From the NCBI GenBank assembly GCA_016286585.1, contig JAEETC010000009.1, positions 1 through 53,670 of the forward strand: DNA of 53,670 bases, given 5' to 3'. Below, piece by piece: positions 17,747 through 26,700 of the stretch. The translations under genes were made by a program, and so were the position numbers. The notes beneath the pieces are model-generated. The model ran no database searches and had not been told where the DNA came from. It saw only the letters and a list, made by a program, of their open reading frames with translations. Position 1 is the stretch's first letter. Every line of letters begins with the position of its first letter. This stretch comes from Prevotella sp. (GTDB lineage: Bacteria > Bacteroidota > Bacteroidia > Bacteroidales > Bacteroidaceae).

Positions 17747-18568
17747 ATGAAATACGTGTATTATTATATAAGTTTGTTAATGGTGCTCCTGTGCTCAGCC
17801 CTCTGCCGGGCGCAGGACACCTCTTTATTGATGGTTCACTTCGGCACCACCTATGATGATACCCGGCGAAACACCATCGATGCCATCAACGAAAAAGCTC
17901 GTATGGCATTCCCCACCATGACAGTGCGCGAGGCCTACACCTCTCGTATTGTAATCAGCCGTCTGGCCAAGCGGGGCATCAGAAAAGACACCCCCACCGA
18001 GGCATTGCTCAAACTGCGTAGTGAGGGTGTCAGAACGGTGAAGGTCCAGCCTTCGTATGTCATTGACGGCATTGAGATGGACCGCCTGCGGAAAGAGATA
18101 GAGCAAGTGCGCCCCTTCTTCGACAGTATCTGGGTGAGCACCCCGTTGCTCTATAGTGTGGAGGATGCTGGGAAAGTCTGCGAGATCATGGTGAATCGTC
18201 ACCCTGCCGACAACAAGCAGCGGGAGCATGTGCTCTTCATCGGTCATGGGACGAAGGGACCAGCTACAGCACTCTATAGCCAACTCGACTATATGCTGCG
18301 AGCCAACGGACATGCCAACTACCATGTGGCCACTATCGAAGGCTATCCTACACAAGCGACAGCCTTGGCTCAGATCAAGGCGATGAAAGGACGGAAAGTG
18401 ACACTCGTGCCTCTGCTATTCGTGGCTGGCGACCATGCCAACAACGATATCTCCGTAGAATGGAAAGAAGCGCTGGAAAAGGAAGGTCTCTCCGTCGACG
18501 TGAAACTTGAGGGTCTGGGCGAAGTGCCGGAGATACAGGATTTGTACGTTGGAAAAGTAAAAAAGTAA
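17747..18568 (+). CDS. cbiK: Exported CbiK-type sirohydrochlorin cobaltochelatase
   Basis: 273 residues from the ATG at 17747; a GTG directly before it is also possible. A signal peptide of about 23 residues (hydrophobic ISLLMVLLCSAL, cut near CRAQD) precedes a complete CbiK fold: LLMVHFGTTYDDTR, VKVQPSYVIDGIE, FIGHGTKGPA (metal-ligand His), HVATIEGYP (Glu) and PLLFVAGDHANNDI (second His). CbiK inserts cobalt into sirohydrochlorin. A periplasmic form is known from Desulfovibrio (CbiKP), so export is not unprecedented, but here the gene is tied to an outer-membrane receptor and a membrane-anchored CobN-like protein. It could insert or remove metal, or bind cobalt, in the periplasm. No cytoplasmic CbiK is present in the window. 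Confidence 0.9.
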   Translation: MKYVYYYISLLMVLLCSALCRAQDTSLLMVHFGTTYDDTRRNTIDAINEKARMAFPTMTVREAYTSRIVISRLAKRGIRKDTPTEALLKLRSEGVRTVKVQPSYVIDGIEMDRLRKEIEQVRPFFDSIWVSTPLLYSVEDAGKVCEIMVNRHPADNKQREHVLFIGHGTKGPATALYSQLDYMLRANGHANYHVATIEGYPTQATALAQIKAMKGRKVTLVPLLFVAGDHANNDISVEWKEALEKEGLSVDVKLEGLGEVPEIQDLYVGKVKK

Positions 18569-18700
18569 AAAGGTAAAAAAGTAAAAGTCGATGAAGAGGA
18601 AGCTGTTTGGATGGTCAAAGCGTCGTAAGGGAATTATTTTATTTCTTTCTGGCGTTATTCTTTTTACCTTTTTACTTTATTACCTTTATACCTTTTATAT
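18550..18700. repeat. Inverted AAAAGTA-type arrays around the cobN-like start
   Basis: Left array 18552-18587 (four AAAAGTA-like words, 7-9 bp apart) and right array about 18656-18697 (TTTTTACC-like words) are inverted relative to each other. The right array lies in the gene and codes for much of the first membrane segment (FTFLLYYLYTFY). Confidence 0.65.
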
Positions 18701-21700
18701 GGCTCCCACACGGATTATCGTCGTGAATGCCCTGAAGACCCAGCAGGCAGACATCGTGCTGAGCAACGACCATCCGCAGATCAAGGTGGATTGTGTAGAG
18801 GCTGAGGAGATGGGCAGTCTCGAAGACTATGATGCCGTCGTGATCTATGCCCGTCGGCTGTTCCTGACCCCAGAGCAGGAGGCAGAGGTGAAGCGGGTGG
18901 CAGAGAAAGGCATCCCCATCTATACCAAGACGCTGCGCAGCAATGACTTCGTAGAGAACCATAACCTCAGCGAACAGGAGATAGCCACTCTACAAGCATA
19001 CTTCGACAACGAGAACCGTCAAAACTTCCGTAATGGTCTCAGATTCCTACGATATATCGCCACGCCGCAACGCTGGGGTGAACAGACGTACGAGAAACCG
19101 ATTGAGGTGCTGAAGGACATGTTCTACCATCGTGAGTACGGCCGTTATTTCAAGACTCACGATGAACTGACACAATACCTGAAAGCACATCATCTTTATC
19201 ATGAAGGTGCCCAGACGATTGCATTGATTTCCGGTATTACCTTCCCCATGGAGGGTAACCGTGAGCATGTGGACACGCTCATCTCCATGCTCACCAAACG
19301 CGGGTTCAACGTCTATCCCATGACCAGCACAGGCAAGAAACGTGAGAAGATGCTTCACCAGCTCAAACCAGACGCTGTTGTCTATATGGCGATGGGGCGC
19401 CTGGGTAACGACACACTTATCCAGTGGATGCAGGAGAGGAACATCGCCCTGTTCTGTCCATTCCCTATGGCAATGACCCATGAGGAATGGCTCAATAAAG
19501 ATATCCCCATGAGCAGCGGCTCCAAGAATGCCCGCATCGTCATCCCAGAGATCGACGGCGGTACGGCACCTTTTGCCATCGCCACCCAGAACCCCAACAA
19601 GCAAGGCTATCACATCAATACCGCTGAAACAGAACGGTGCGAGATGCTGGTGGAACATATCAGTCGCCGCATGTCGCTCCGCCGGAAGAAGAATAGCGAG
19701 AAACGTATAGCCATCGGCTACTTCAAACGTCCTGGCAAAGATGCATTGCTGGCCAGTGGTATGGAGGTGATACCCTCGATGTACAATCTCCTGAAACGAC
19801 TGCAGCATGAGGGATACAATGTGAGTGGCTTACCCAATTCACTCGAAGCCTTTGCGAAAGACATCAAGACTGAAGGCCTTGTGCTGGGCTCGTATGCCAA
19901 AGGTGCACAAGAAGAATACATGAAGAAAGGCCATCCGTTATGGCTGAGCAGTCAACAGTATGAACAATGGGCAAAAGAGGTGCTGCCTATAGAGAAATAT
20001 CAGGAGGTGGTGAGCCGATACGGCGAGGCCCCAGGAGAACTATTGGCCAAGGGCGACAGTATCGCCATCGCCTGTGTTCGCTATGGAAACGTACTGCTCT
20101 TCCCCCAACCTCGCCCCGCCTTGGGCGACGACGATTTTCGTTTGGTGCATGGTGTAGAGGTGGCTCCTCCCCATAGCTATCTCGCACCTTATTTATATAT
20201 ACAGAAAGGATTTCAGGCCGATGCCCTGATCCATTTCGGCACACATGGCAATCTGGAGTTCACACCAGGACGCGATGCCGGGATGCGTCCCCACGACTGG
20301 AGCCAGCAGCTCATCGGTCCTACTCCCCATTTCTATTACTATACCACCAGCAACATCGGCGAGGCGATCATTGCCAAACGTCGTTCGAATGCCGTGCTGC
20401 TGACCTACCTCACCCCACCCTACGCAGAGAGTGGGATGCACCAGAAGTATAATGCCCTGCACAACGATCTCCACAAGGCATTAACGGGAGCAGCGATGCC
20501 GGCCTTGAAGCAGCGCATCATGAAAGAAGGCCTTCATCGTGTCTTAGGAATAGACAGCACCCTCACCAAGGCTCTCACCCATGAAGAGCTGGAACGTATC
20601 GACAGTCATTTGGAGGAGCTGATGAACGAGAAGATGCAGGGAGCCTACTACACTTTAGGACAGCCCTACACAGAAGAACAGTTGAATCAGACGGCCCGTG
20701 CCATGAACAACGATGCCTCGCAGTGGCCTCGCATCAAGCAACTGCTGACGGCCTCCACCCAGGCAGAAATGGATAATATGGTCTGTGCGCTGAATGGCGG
20801 AACGATAGCCCCAGCCCCAGGCGGAGACCCAATCCTCAATGACAACGTGCTGCCAACGGGCAGGAATATGTTCAGCATCAATCCTGACAACACCCCTGAC
20901 CCCCAGGCTTGGGAAGACGGCAAGCGACTGGCGGAACAGACTATCGCCAGATACAGGAAGGAGCACGGCGAGTATCCCCGTAAGGTGAGCTACACCTTCT
21001 GGGCAGGAGAATTCATCGCCACAGGCGGTGCCACCATAGCCCAGGCACTATGGATGCTGGGTGTAGAACCGGAACGCGACAGTCAGGGCCGTATCGGCGC
21101 CCTTCGGCTGGTGCCTGCCAAGGATTTGGGGCGTCCCCGTATCAATGTATTGGTACAGATCAGTAGCCAGCTGCGCGACATTGCCGATTCACGCCTGAAG
21201 CTGATTACAGAGGCAATTCAAATGGCCTCAGCAGCAGAGAAAGAAGATTCGAACTTTGTTCGAGAAGGGACACTGGCTCAGGAAAAAGAACTCATAGAGA
21301 AAGGCCTCACCCCGCAACGAGCCCGTGAGCTTTCCACACTCCGCGTGTTCGGCCCTGTGAACAACGGCTATAGCACAGGCATGATGGACTATATCGAGCG
21401 GAGTGGTTCTTGGAGCGACAAGAGTGAGCTCGTGGACGGTTATCTGAACAACATGTGTGCCGCCTATGGAGACGAGACCCATTGGGGAATGGCCCAGCGG
21501 GAACTCTTTGCGGCAGCCCTTCAGGAGACGGATGTCACCGTTCAGCCCCGCCAGAGCAACACCTGGGGTCCCATATCCTTGGATCATGTCTATGAATTTA
21601 CGGGTGGGCTCTCGATGGCCGTCAAGGCACTCACAGGCAAAGAACCCGATGCGCTCATGGCCGACTATCGCAACTGCCGGAACCGTAGGATTCAGGGCGT

Positions 21701-22346
21701 GAAGGAGGCCATTGATGTGGAAGTGCGCACCACCCTGCTCAATCCCAACTTCGTCCGTGAGCGGATGAAGGGCGATGAAGGCACGGCCCAGATGTTTGGT
21801 GAGACGTTCCGCAACATCTTTGGCTGGAGCGTCACCCGACAGTCAGCCCTCGACCCTCAGCTCTATGATGAACTGTATCAGATGTATGTTGCCGATGTAC
21901 AACAATTAGGGATCCACGAATACTTCCAGCAGAAGAATCCCGCCGCCTATCAGGCCATGACGGCCACGATGCTTGAGAGTGCACGGAAGGGCTATTGGAA
22001 ACCTTCCGACACCCAGCTACGACAGACGGCCCAGCTTCATGCTGACATCACGAAGGAGAGTGGTGCCGCCTGTACGGACTTTGTCTGCAATAATGCATCG
22101 TTGCAAAAGTTCATTGAAGGAAATCTGTCAGCTGATGTCCGTCAGAATTATAGCCATCAGATGACGCTGGTGAAGAGCGGGCAATCCAATGGCAAGGCTA
22201 CGGTATTGGAAAAGACGGGAGCAAGGGGCGTGGAATCTGGCGACAAAAGTCAAGGGTGGTCACCTATTCTTCTGGCGGCCATCATCCTGGTATTGCTAGC
22301 CGTCATGATCATCTATCTCCGCATGAGGAATGGAAATCGTCGTTGA
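18591..22346 (+). CDS. Membrane-anchored CobN/HmuS-like chelatase
   Basis: 1251 residues, the size of a CobN/Mg-chelatase H subunit. One membrane segment lies at each end (about 12-31 and 1222-1244). Orientation would place the large body in the periplasm. CobN hallmarks: HFGTHGNLEFTPGRD, APAPGGDPILNDNVLPTGRN, FWAGEFIATGGATIAQALWM and LGRPRINVLVQ. No CobS or CobT-type ATPase partners are in the window, and the pathway here is the early-cobalt type, so classical late cobalt insertion is unlikely. The closest arrangement I know is HmuS of the Bacteroidetes hmuYRSTUV haem loci, a CobN-like protein reported to take iron out of haem. Here the operon is under B12 control, so a corrinoid or cobalt role is more likely. 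The next gene overlaps by 17 nt. Confidence 0.85.
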   Translation: MKRKLFGWSKRRKGIILFLSGVILFTFLLYYLYTFYMAPTRIIVVNALKTQQADIVLSNDHPQIKVDCVEAEEMGSLEDYDAVVIYARRLFLTPEQEAEVKRVAEKGIPIYTKTLRSNDFVENHNLSEQEIATLQAYFDNENRQNFRNGLRFLRYIATPQRWGEQTYEKPIEVLKDMFYHREYGRYFKTHDELTQYLKAHHLYHEGAQTIALISGITFPMEGNREHVDTLISMLTKRGFNVYPMTSTGKKREKMLHQLKPDAVVYMAMGRLGNDTLIQWMQERNIALFCPFPMAMTHEEWLNKDIPMSSGSKNARIVIPEIDGGTAPFAIATQNPNKQGYHINTAETERCEMLVEHISRRMSLRRKKNSEKRIAIGYFKRPGKDALLASGMEVIPSMYNLLKRLQHEGYNVSGLPNSLEAFAKDIKTEGLVLGSYAKGAQEEYMKKGHPLWLSSQQYEQWAKEVLPIEKYQEVVSRYGEAPGELLAKGDSIAIACVRYGNVLLFPQPRPALGDDDFRLVHGVEVAPPHSYLAPYLYIQKGFQADALIHFGTHGNLEFTPGRDAGMRPHDWSQQLIGPTPHFYYYTTSNIGEAIIAKRRSNAVLLTYLTPPYAESGMHQKYNALHNDLHKALTGAAMPALKQRIMKEGLHRVLGIDSTLTKALTHEELERIDSHLEELMNEKMQGAYYTLGQPYTEEQLNQTARAMNNDASQWPRIKQLLTASTQAEMDNMVCALNGGTIAPAPGGDPILNDNVLPTGRNMFSINPDNTPDPQAWEDGKRLAEQTIARYRKEHGEYPRKVSYTFWAGEFIATGGATIAQALWMLGVEPERDSQGRIGALRLVPAKDLGRPRINVLVQISSQLRDIADSRLKLITEAIQMASAAEKEDSNFVREGTLAQEKELIEKGLTPQRARELSTLRVFGPVNNGYSTGMMDYIERSGSWSDKSELVDGYLNNMCAAYGDETHWGMAQRELFAAALQETDVTVQPRQSNTWGPISLDHVYEFTGGLSMAVKALTGKEPDALMADYRNCRNRRIQGVKEAIDVEVRTTLLNPNFVRERMKGDEGTAQMFGETFRNIFGWSVTRQSALDPQLYDELYQMYVADVQQLGIHEYFQQKNPAAYQAMTATMLESARKGYWKPSDTQLRQTAQLHADITKESGAACTDFVCNNASLQKFIEGNLSADVRQNYSHQMTLVKSGQSNGKATVLEKTGARGVESGDKSQGWSPILLAAIILVLLAVMIIYLRMRNGNRR

Positions 22347-23385
22347 CACTCTCATCCTGTTGGTCATACTGCAGACGGCACTACGACTCAGCCAATGGTC
22401 CGATAAGCGACTGTGGCTGGCATACTGCATCGCCATAGGTGCTGCGGTATGGCTGGCTACCGACTATGCGGCAGGACTGTCGAAGCCACAGGCAGAAGGC
22501 TGGCTGCACGACACGGAGATGCTGCAGAACCTGGCCGTGGTCTGTATCCTCGATGCCCTGCTATGCCACTTCAGATTTTATCCAGGACTGCTCATCCTAC
22601 CTGCGGCGTTCTATGTGCTCTGTCAGATGCTCTTCACGATGACAGGTGTCGGATTCCAGACTACAGGACTATTGGTGGCTGTCACACTGGCAGCAGCACT
22701 CCTGATACTTTCAAAAGGGATGACGTGGCTTCTGCCTCAAAAGTCAGACCGCAACATCCTTCATACCATCATCACCATCCTGATCTGCCTGACATGCCTT
22801 GTGGCTACCCAACAGACTGTGATGGTCTATCCTGCAACCCATCAAAATATCATTATGGAATATATCTCAAAAGCTCTCTTCGGGATAGCAAACATCCTGC
22901 TCATCCCAGATGTAATCATGCTGATCCTGTTTTTCATCAGGTCGCTTATCCTGCTGGCAACCACCTCTATGCAGTATGCCAACCGCCGGAGGGACGGCCA
23001 CGGAAGCCTCTACGCCAAGTATCGCGACCTGCTGTATGGCCAGGAGCCCAGCGAGGCCTATGCCGACTATCTGGCTGCACAGATGGAGGCCGAGGCCGCC
23101 AAGGATGTGAACCTCTCGCGACTGCTCACCAAACTGGGGCCCGTGCTCGGACTCATCGGCACGCTCATCAGCATGTCGCCGGCATTGGTCGGACTGTCGA
23201 CGGGTGACATATCCGGCATGGCCTACAACATGCAGGTGGTCTTCTCGGCTACAGTCGTCGGACTGGTCATCAGCGTCATCGGACTCTTCACCCAACAGCT
23301 GAAGTCGCGCTGGCATCAGCAGGACATCAGCCGACTGGAGTATGTATCAAGCCTATATATCGAGAAGCATGAGAAGGAAGCATAG
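22330..23385 (+). CDS. MotA/TolQ/ExbB-type proton channel fused to a membrane domain
   Basis: 351 residues. Residues 1 to about 200 hold about six hydrophobic segments. From about 205 on, a MotA/TolQ/ExbB core is visible: a membrane segment (IPDVIMLILFFIRSLILLA), a cytoplasmic stretch rich in charged residues, then LLTKLGPVLGLIGTLISMSP and VVFSATVVGLVISVIGLFTQ. In hmu-type haem loci the two parts occur as separate genes (HmuT and HmuU); here they look fused. The protein probably uses the proton gradient to power the CobN-like protein or the receptor. It overlaps the end of cobN by 17 nt and the start of the next gene by 17 nt, implying tight co-translation. Confidence 0.83.
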   Translation: MEIVVDTLILLVILQTALRLSQWSDKRLWLAYCIAIGAAVWLATDYAAGLSKPQAEGWLHDTEMLQNLAVVCILDALLCHFRFYPGLLILPAAFYVLCQMLFTMTGVGFQTTGLLVAVTLAAALLILSKGMTWLLPQKSDRNILHTIITILICLTCLVATQQTVMVYPATHQNIIMEYISKALFGIANILLIPDVIMLILFFIRSLILLATTSMQYANRRRDGHGSLYAKYRDLLYGQEPSEAYADYLAAQMEAEAAKDVNLSRLLTKLGPVLGLIGTLISMSPALVGLSTGDISGMAYNMQVVFSATVVGLVISVIGLFTQQLKSRWHQQDISRLEYVSSLYIEKHEKEA

Positions 23386-23728
23386 GAACAGACTGCTGAC
23401 AGAGGACGACGGCGATCCGCTGAGCGTGGTGGTGAACTTGTTCGACGTGGCGATGGTCTTTGCCGTATCGCTGATGGTGGCAATGGTCATGCACATGAAC
23501 ATGGCCGAGATGTTTGGCAAGGAGGATTTCACCATCGTGAAGAATCCCGGCCAGGAGAACATGGAGATTATCCAGAAGAAGGGGCGCGAGATAGAGACCT
23601 ACAAGGCCAGCGGCCAGACACAAGCCGGCAGCCCAAAAGGCCGCCGACTGGGTACAGCCTACCAGCTGGAAGACGGCAGCATCATCTATGTGCCCGACAC
23701 CGCCCCCTTCCTACAGTCCTCCCCCTAA
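23369..23728 (+). CDS. DUF2149 membrane protein (HmuV/ExbD-like position)
   Basis: 119 residues from the ATG at 23369; a reading from 23342 adds nine residues that overlap the previous gene even further. One membrane segment (VNLFDVAMVFAVSLMVAMVM) follows a DDGDPLS motif typical of DUF2149. The C-terminal part is periplasmic and rich in Lys and Gly. In haem-uptake loci a DUF2149 protein follows the MotA/ExbB-like gene, where it probably serves as the ExbD-like partner. Last gene of the riboswitch operon. Its 3' end overlaps the convergent efflux gene by 18 bp, leaving no room for a normal terminator. Confidence 0.8.
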   Translation: MRRKHRNRLLTEDDGDPLSVVVNLFDVAMVFAVSLMVAMVMHMNMAEMFGKEDFTIVKNPGQENMEIIQKKGREIETYKASGQTQAGSPKGRRLGTAYQLEDGSIIYVPDTAPFLQSSP

Positions 23729-26700
23729 AGCTTTATACAATTGTATGGTGGAATCCATGAATCCATAGCGGTGGCTGAGCAGGGCGAGGCGCGCTTCGAG
23801 CAACGACTGGCGGGTCAGGAGTACTTGCAGATAATTGACCTCGCTGTCGTAGCGCATCCGTTTCTCCGTTGCATCCAGCACATCCGTGAGTTTGTCTACT
23901 TGCTGTGAGTTGAGCATGATGGCTCGTTGGGCATATTGGCGGCTGGCGAGCACATCGTTCACCTCTTGTCCTGCTTCGAGAATGGCCTGGTGGAAGGCAA
24001 TCTTGGCCTCTTCTTGTTCGGCTTGGGCCTTCTTGACCTCAGCCCTCAGTCTGCCATTGGCAAATAGGGGCTGTGTCAGCGAACCCAGAGCCCTTGCGAT
24101 CAGACCCGCCGGAGAAACCACTTCGGCGGCATCATTGGTCCAGCCTGCGATGCCTGAGAGATTCAGCGAGGGGTAAAGGGCCGCCTTTGCCTCGTTGGTG
24201 AGATAGAAGGCTCGCTTGAGGGCTGCCTCTGCCCGACGGATATCAGGGCGCATGGCGAGTGCCTGAATATTCACTTGAGGTATCAGAGGCATCTGTTCGC
24301 AGGATGTAAGGAAGTCGCCTCTTTCGATATGACCGCTATAACGCCCTAACAAGGCACAGAGCGCATTTTCCGCCTCTATCATCTGCAACTGCAGAGCCTC
24401 GAGGGTTGCCTCTGCTTCAAGTTTGCTGGCCTCAGCCATATTCACCTCGTCGCTGGTAGCCTCGCCCACAGCCATCAGCGCTTTCTGGGCTCTTACGCTC
24501 TCATCCCAGCTGTTGATGATGTCTCGGGTATCGCTGATCTGGGCATCGTACATCTCGAGTTGGTAATAACCGGTGGCTATGGTGGCAATCAGTTCCACCT
24601 GCACAGCCTGTACATAGGCTGTCTTCTCCTCAACGTCAGCTGCTGCGGCTTTCTTGGCATTCTGCAGTTTCCCGAAGATATCGACCTCCCAACTGGCTTC
24701 TGCACTGAAGCCGAATTTGCTTTCCGTCTGTGGATCGTTTCCCGTATTCTTGAAACGGGCTGTCTCACCTTTGGCCCCGAGTTCGAGTGAGGGGAAAAGT
24801 TCACCCTTAGCATTGCGCAAGGAGGCTTTGGCGGCGTCTACATGGAGCTTGGCGATGTTCAGGTCGCTATTGTGCGCCAACCCTTCTTCGATGAGAGCCA
24901 CCAGACGGGGCTCTGTGAACATCTCGCGCCAACCCTCATTCGTGTGGAGTGTGGAGGGAGGAGTGTGGAGGGAGGAGTGTGGAGGGAGGAGTGTGGAGGG
25001 AGGAGCAAGGTCGGAACGGACAATACTGTCGTCAATGAAGGAGCCCTTGCGCTGATAATTAGAATAAGTACCGCAGCCAGTGAAGACGAACAAGGAGATG
25101 ATGAGAGGTATAACACTCTTATGCACCAGCTTGGGCATATATTTCTCCTCCAGATGCTGGAAGATGATAAAGAATACGGGTACGAAGAAGAGCAGTGCAA
25201 GCGTGCCAATCGTCATGCCAGCGATGACACAGACACCCAACGATATGTTGCTGACGGCTCCTGCACCTGTGGCAAAGACCAGGGGCAGCAGACCGATGAT
25301 GAGCGTCATGGCCGTCATCAGGATAGGGCGCAGACGGACTTGGGCTGCCTCAAGGGCTGCATCGCGGATGCCCATGCCCTCACGGCGACGGGCACTGGCA
25401 TATTCCGTCAGCAGAATAGCCGTCTTGGCCAGCAGACCTATCAGCATGATGACACCCACCTGCATATAGACATTATTCTCCAATCCTATCAAATAAACGA
25501 CTGCGAAACTGCCTGCAATACCAAAAGGAACACTCAGCAATACAGCCAACGGGATAAGCATGCTCTCATAAAGTGAGCAAAGCACAAGATAGACAAAGAC
25601 CATCACGAGCAGGAATATCCAGGTCATGTTGGCGGTGGAAGAAATCTCTTCACGGGTCGTTCCCGTGAAATCGTAACCATAGCCCTGTGGCAATGATTGG
25701 CTGGCCACCTCAGCAATGGCTTGGATGACATCGCCTGTACTATAGTCTTCTTCAGGGGATATCTCGATATTGATACTTGAGAACAGGTTGAAGCGCCCCA
25801 GCGACTCTACACCATAGTTCTTCTTGAATGTGGTCAGTTCGGTGATGGGAATATAGGCGCCACGATCGGTATGGATCAGGATATTGTTGAGGTCGTCTCT
25901 GTCAGCGCGCAACTCCGGATCGGCCTGCAGAATGACGTGATACAGTTTTCCGAAGGCATTGAATTGCGAGGCATAATCGCCACCAATATAACCATTGAGA
26001 ATCTTGAGCACAGCTGAAGGCTCTATACCGTAGCGCTTGCAAATGGCGGCATTGACAGATACGGTAAATTGAGGGAAGTTCACTTCGTAAGAACTATACA
26101 CCTCACCAACCTCTTCACGCTCGCCCAAAGCTTTAGCAAAACGGTCGGTCACCTCTTTCAACTTATCTATCGAGCCGCCTTCATAATCCTGCACATACAA
26201 CTCGATACCATCGCTAAAGCCATAACCCGTCACTGTAGGCAGCGCGTAAGCAAACATGGATCCTGTCTTGATGGCGCTGACACGCTCCTCTATCTTCTCG
26301 AGCACGTTGTCGATACGGTGTTCACTGCCGCTTCGCTCATCCCAAGGTTTAAGTTTCATGATGATCATGCCCATATTGGCACCATCGCCACTGAGGATGT
26401 TCCAACCCACAATGGAAGCACTCGTTTCCACCTCTTCAATGTCTTTCACTACTTCTGCCACCTTATGAACAGTCTTTTTCGTCTGTTCCAAAGTAGAACC
26501 TGGGGGCGTCGTGATGTCAACCATCGTAATACCTGTGTCCTCGTCAGGTACCAGGCTCGTTGAAGTAACCTTCTGAAGCCAGACCAACAAGACAATGGGT
26601 ACCACAACCAATATAACAGCCAGCCATTTGTGGCGAATAAACGTTGACAATCCTTTCTGATATTTCTCCGTCAGCACTGATACCGACGCATTGAAAGCAT

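Noticed and set aside
18591..22346. Classical aerobic late cobalt-insertion CobN
   Set aside because: CobS and CobT-type ATPase partners are absent here, CbiG and CbiK mark the early-cobalt route, and the protein has membrane anchors at both ends.
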